Below are positions 31,835 through 34,751 of a DNA stretch of 34,751 nucleotides, in pieces. The DNA is from Streptomyces albus subsp. albus. GTDB taxonomy: Bacteria > Actinomycetota > Actinomycetes > Streptomycetales > Streptomycetaceae. Position 1 is the stretch's first letter, and every line of letters starts with the position of its first letter. A model generated the notes under the pieces. The model saw only the letters and a list, made by a program, of their open reading frames with translations, did no database searches and was not told the origin of the DNA. Position numbers and translations under genes: made by a program. Where the stretch lies: positions 1 through 34,751 of the forward strand of contig NZ_JODR01000042.1 of NCBI RefSeq assembly GCF_000725885.1. The letters are read 5' to 3'.

Positions 31835-31902
31835 ACGATAGGGAACCGGACGGCGGGAGCCGATCCCGCGGGCGGGTCGGTCCTGGTACAGCAGGCTGTA
31901 CC
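31835..31902 (-). promoter_or_regulatory. Leftward promoter with 18-bp palindromic response-regulator site (copy 2)
   Basis: GGTACAGCAGGCTGTACC (31885-31902), identical to copy 1 including its centre. On the minus strand TATCGT (31835-31840) is the -10 box and TCGGCT, 17 nt upstream, the -35 box of the small membrane protein gene. The dyad centre is 53.5 bp from the -10 box, exactly as in copy 1, and both promoters share GGATCG around the -35. The kinase ATG lies 69 bp to the right. Confidence 0.75.
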
Positions 31903-31970
31903 GTCCACCGCGTGACGGCGCAGCGGGCGGGGCGCGGCGGCACAGGGGTGTCGGCGAAGGGGAGGCGGGC

Positions 31971-33281
31971 ATGACGACAGGCCAGGGCACGGGGGCGGAG
32001 ACGGCCGGCGCGGAGGCGGGACTTTCCGCCGGCGGCCGACGCGAGGCGGGCTTCACGTCCGCACTCGCCTCGACGGCTTCCCGCGCGGTGACCGCGCTGG
32101 AGCAGCTGGCGGGCGGCCTGGGTACCGCCGCACTCGCCCTGTTCGTCCTGCTGTTGCTGTCCTTGGGGGTGGTCACGATCCCGCTCGGCATCGGCCTGTA
32201 CCTCACACCGGTCGCGCTGCGCGCGATGCACGGCGTGGCCCGCAGGGAACGGGACCGGCTCGGCCGGTGGGGGCCCGAAGTGGTGGGCCCCGGGCCGCTG
32301 TCCACGCGGTTGGGCACCGCCTGGGCCGACCCGGACACGCACCGCGTCCTGCGCTGGCTCGTCCGGCACGCCACGTCCGGCCTGGTGCTGGGCATGCTCG
32401 GCGTGGTGCTGCCTCTCTTCGCCCTGCGGGACACCACTTTCCCGCTGTGGTGGAGCTTCGTCCCGGAGGGCGTGTCGAGCACCTCGGTGGGGGTGGGCAT
32501 CGCGCACAGCTGGGTCGATGCCACCGCCGCGGGTCTGCTCGGCATCGGCTGGACCGCCATCATCCTGGGGCTGGCTCCCGGCATGGCCCGGCTCCAGGCC
32601 CGTCCCGGCCGGCGTCTGCTGACGGCCGGCCCCGAGACGGATCTGTCACTGCGCGTCGCGGAGCTCACCGCGACCCGGGCAGAGGCGCTGGACGCCCACG
32701 CCAGCGAACTGCGCCGCATCGAGCGGGCGTTGCACGACGGCGCCCAGAACCGGCTGATCACGGTCACCGTCCTGCTGGGTGCCGCCCGCCGCACGGTGGC
32801 CCGTGACCCGGCGGACGCCGACGAGCTGCTGGAGCGGGCCCAGTCGGCGGCCGAACAGGCCCTGGCCGAACTGCGCACCGTCTCGCGGAGCATCCTGCCG
32901 CCCGTGCTGGCCGACCGCGGGCTGGAGGGCGCGCTGACCGGGCTGGCCACGAGCTGCGCCGTACCGTGCGGAATCGAGGTCGAAGCCCCCGGGCGGTGCG
33001 CCGCCTCCGTCGAGGCGACCGCCTACTTCGTGGTGGCCGAGGCGCTGTCGAACGTCACCAAGCACAGCGGTGCCCGCCGGGCCGCCGTCACGGTGGGCGG
33101 AGGGGGCGGGCACCTTCGGCTGCGTGTCGAGGACGACGGCCGGGGCGGCGCGGAGGAGGGCGGCGGTTCGGGGCTGGCCGGTATCCGCCGCCGCGTCGCC
33201 GCCCACGACGGTTCCCTCACCCTGACCAGTCCGCCCGGCGGCCCGACGGTGCTGGAGGTGCTCCTGCCCAGCGGCGTGTGA
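31971..33281 (+). CDS. Sensor histidine kinase (HisKA_3 / NarX-DesK type)
   Basis: 436-residue membrane sensor kinase. Hydrophobic segments lie at about 51-82 (ALALFVLLLLSLGVVTIPLG, with a continuation), 134-152 (ATSGLVLGMLGVVLPLFAL) and 181-204. The dimerisation helix carries the phosphoacceptor His255 in ERALHDGAQNRL, followed by a HATPase_c domain with N-box VVAEALSNVTKHSGA and G-box VEDDGRGG and GSGLAGIRRRV. The ATG at 31971 has GGGGAGG 6 nt upstream. It should autophosphorylate on His255 and transfer to Asp52 of the response regulator. The short loops and absence of a large extracellular domain suggest sensing within the membrane or through a partner such as the lost ABC exporter or the small membrane protein. 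Confidence 0.9.
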   Translation: MTTGQGTGAETAGAEAGLSAGGRREAGFTSALASTASRAVTALEQLAGGLGTAALALFVLLLLSLGVVTIPLGIGLYLTPVALRAMHGVARRERDRLGRWGPEVVGPGPLSTRLGTAWADPDTHRVLRWLVRHATSGLVLGMLGVVLPLFALRDTTFPLWWSFVPEGVSSTSVGVGIAHSWVDATAAGLLGIGWTAIILGLAPGMARLQARPGRRLLTAGPETDLSLRVAELTATRAEALDAHASELRRIERALHDGAQNRLITVTVLLGAARRTVARDPADADELLERAQSAAEQALAELRTVSRSILPPVLADRGLEGALTGLATSCAVPCGIEVEAPGRCAASVEATAYFVVAEALSNVTKHSGARRAAVTVGGGGGHLRLRVEDDGRGGAEEGGGSGLAGIRRRVAAHDGSLTLTSPPGGPTVLEVLLPSGV

Positions 33282-33342
33282 GCGGGCGCGCCGGCGTTCC
33301 GGTGCCCCCGGGGCTCCTCCCGCGCCGCCGGCTTTCCGCCCC

Positions 33343-33386
33343 GGGACAGCCGGTGTCCTCACGCCGGCGCGGGACAGCCGCTGTCC
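33343..33386. promoter_or_regulatory. Tandem palindromic repeats upstream of the last SDR gene
   Basis: Two direct repeats 28 nt apart each contain a dyad: GGACAGCCGGTGTCC (33344-33358, imperfect) and GGACAGCCGCTGTCC (33372-33386, perfect 7-bp arms with one central base). They lie about 165-205 nt before the SDR ATG and just after the kinase gene. They could be operators for an unknown regulator or a terminator-like hairpin pair. Confidence 0.5.
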
Positions 33387-33549
33387 TCCGCCGGGTGCGC
33401 GCCGTCGGTGGAGTGTCGGACCGCGCGGAAGGCCGTCGGCAGTCTGTCGGCGGGGTGTCGGCCGTGACTGGGAGCGTGGCCGGCGGGCCGCTCCGAGCAC
33501 GGGCGGCCGTGACCGTTCCGTCCGTACGCCGGCAAGGGAGTCCTCCGTC

Positions 33550-34500
33550 ATGTCACATCCGTCCTCCGCCCCGCGCTGGGACGTGCGCCGTCCGCCGAGC
33601 GCCGAGGGAAGTGTCTTCCTGGTCACCGGCGGCAACGCGGGCATCGGCTGTTTCGTCGCCGAACAGCTCGCCGCGAGCGGAGCGACCGTCGTGCTCGGAA
33701 GCCGCAGCGCGGCGAGGGCCGAAGCCGCCCTGGGCTCGATCCGCTCCCGGGTGCCCGGCGCGCGGGTGCGTGCCGTACCGCTGGACCTCGCCGATCCGTC
33801 GTCTCTTGGGCCGTCGGTGGACGCGCTGGGGGTGGACCGCCTCGACGCCGTGGTCCACAACGCCGGTGTCGCGCTCGACGATCCGCCGCGCCAGGAGACC
33901 CGTGACGGTCACGAGCTGATGTTCGGCACGAACCACCTGGGGCATTTCGCGCTGACCCACTGGCTGATGCCGCTGCTGTCGGCCGCACCGGCGGCGCGCG
34001 TCGTGACCGTGGGCAGTTTCGCGGCGAAGACGGAGCGGCTGGACCTGGCCGACCTCCAGTCCCGGCACGACTACCGGCCCAAACGCACCTACGGGAGGTC
34101 GAAGCTGGCGCAGATGTACTTCGGTCTCGAACTCGACCGCCGGCTACGGGCGCTGGGCAGCACGGTGACGAGCGTGGTGGCGCACCCCGGTGGCGCTCTC
34201 GACTCGTTGACGCCGTCCCGGCCGCCGGTGCACGTACGGACCACCGCGGCACGGCTGCGCTCGGCACCGGCCGCGCTGTTCGTCCAGGGCAAGCACGCCG
34301 GGGCGTGGCCGGTGGTCCGGGCCGTGCTCGACCCCGCGGTGCGCGGGGGGCAGGTGTGGGGACCACGTTTCTTCGGCCTGCGCGGTCAGCCGCGTCAAGA
34401 GACGGTGTGGCCTCACCTGGCCGACCCGTCCGTCGCGGCGGCGCTGTGGGAGGCCAGTTGCGCGTTGACCGGCGTGGACCCGGTCGGCGCGCCCGGATGA
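33550..34500 (+). CDS. Short-chain dehydrogenase/reductase (SDR)
   Basis: 316-residue NAD(P)-dependent oxidoreductase of the retinol-dehydrogenase/WWOX-like SDR group. The cofactor motif TGGNAGIG is at residues 26-33; HNAG (103-106) replaces the usual NNAG; the catalytic Ser is about 156 (VVTVGSFA), with Tyr181 and Lys185 in YGRSK. FGTNHLGHFALTHWLMPLL and VVAHPGGALDSL are typical. The C-terminal ~90 residues, including WGPRFFGLRGQPRQ, cap the active site in this branch. GGGAG lies 12 nt before the ATG at 33550. It is unrelated to the two-component genes upstream except by position. The substrate is unknown. Confidence 0.88.
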   Translation: MSHPSSAPRWDVRRPPSAEGSVFLVTGGNAGIGCFVAEQLAASGATVVLGSRSAARAEAALGSIRSRVPGARVRAVPLDLADPSSLGPSVDALGVDRLDAVVHNAGVALDDPPRQETRDGHELMFGTNHLGHFALTHWLMPLLSAAPAARVVTVGSFAAKTERLDLADLQSRHDYRPKRTYGRSKLAQMYFGLELDRRLRALGSTVTSVVAHPGGALDSLTPSRPPVHVRTTAARLRSAPAALFVQGKHAGAWPVVRAVLDPAVRGGQVWGPRFFGLRGQPRQETVWPHLADPSVAAALWEASCALTGVDPVGAPG

Positions 34501-34751
34501 CATTCCGCGCTCGGCCCTGCCCGGCCGGTTGCGACGTGCTCGCGTGTGCGGCCGGGAACGAACAGTCCCCCGACCGGTGACTGCCGTGCGCGGGGCCGGG
34601 GCAGCCCCCTCCCTCGTGGCCGCCGCCCACGAGCCGGGCTGCGCGGGCGACCCCCCGTTATGTTGTTCGCGGTCCTGCAAGAGGGCTGCTGGCCTCCGGG
34701 CCCGGTATGACTGTTGCCCCCTGTCGAACAGATGACCCGGGGGGTGGTGTC
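34501..34751. other. Right edge of the window, no gene seen
   Basis: No complete or partial gene is supported after the SDR stop. A less GC-rich patch near 34665-34740 may be a promoter for a gene beyond the edge. Confidence 0.4.

Overview
The window is a high-GC actinobacterial chromosome segment, almost certainly Streptomyces or a close relative. The evidence is very strong third-position GC in every real gene, frequent GTG starts, several apparently leaderless starts, rare TTA leucine codons confined to two genes, secreted proteins with Arg-rich twin-domain signal sequences, and families typical of Streptomyces accessory regions (GH18 chitinase with a DasR-like site, F420/PPOX enzyme, TIGR00027-type methyltransferase, short Cys-motif lipoprotein). 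No rRNA, tRNA, CRISPR array or complete insertion sequence was seen. The mix of regulators, exporters, detoxification enzymes, secreted proteins and decaying genes suggests a variable chromosome-arm region.

Layout. 1-5.6 kb: a metabolite MFS transporter behind a long C-rich leader; a secreted two-repeat ricin-type lectin; a divergent flavin reductase / ArsR-type regulator pair with a perfect palindrome between them; a GNAT acetyltransferase. 5.6-9.1 kb: a decayed zone with a methyltransferase and a SnoaL-like gene, each broken by one extra C in a CCCC run, two inward-facing IS630-type transposase N-terminal fragments, and an MFS pseudogene with several frameshifts. 9.1-13.2 kb: an intact drug-type MFS exporter with a promoter embedded in two direct repeats, an Arg/Pro-rich lipoprotein-like gene and a secreted FG-GAP protein. 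13.2-18 kb: a redox island with a Tet(X)-like FAD monooxygenase, TetR/SDR and TetR/quinone oxidoreductase divergent pairs. 18-21.9 kb: VOC protein, hypothetical protein, membrane protein, F420-type PPOX enzyme and a coiled-coil protein with ten hexanucleotide repeats and a TTA codon. 22-25.2 kb: chitinase, a GNAT remnant, a small hypothetical protein and an SRPBCC protein next to an AraC regulator. 26-29.9 kb: APC permease, two small genes in a probable operon and a SAM methyltransferase. 30-34.5 kb: a two-component system and an SDR.

The most notable system is at 30.1-33.3 kb. A NarL/LuxR-type response regulator and a HisKA_3 histidine kinase lie rightward, and each is preceded by an identical 18-bp palindrome (GGTACAGCAGGCTGTACC). 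Each palindrome also sits at exactly the same distance from a TANNNT -10 box of a leftward promoter. One leftward promoter drives a small two-helix membrane protein. The other drives a gene that has collapsed: the start of an ABC ATPase is joined to the last residues of an FtsX-type permease. This looks like an ABC-exporter-linked two-component system that lost its transporter by internal deletion but kept the regulatory wiring.

The chitinase is a second point of interest: a DasR-like site lies between its -35 and -10 elements, and a TTA codon falls inside its catalytic DxxDxDxE motif, implying both GlcNAc-linked and bldA-linked control. Functions are inferred from sequence pattern only; no database search was possible.
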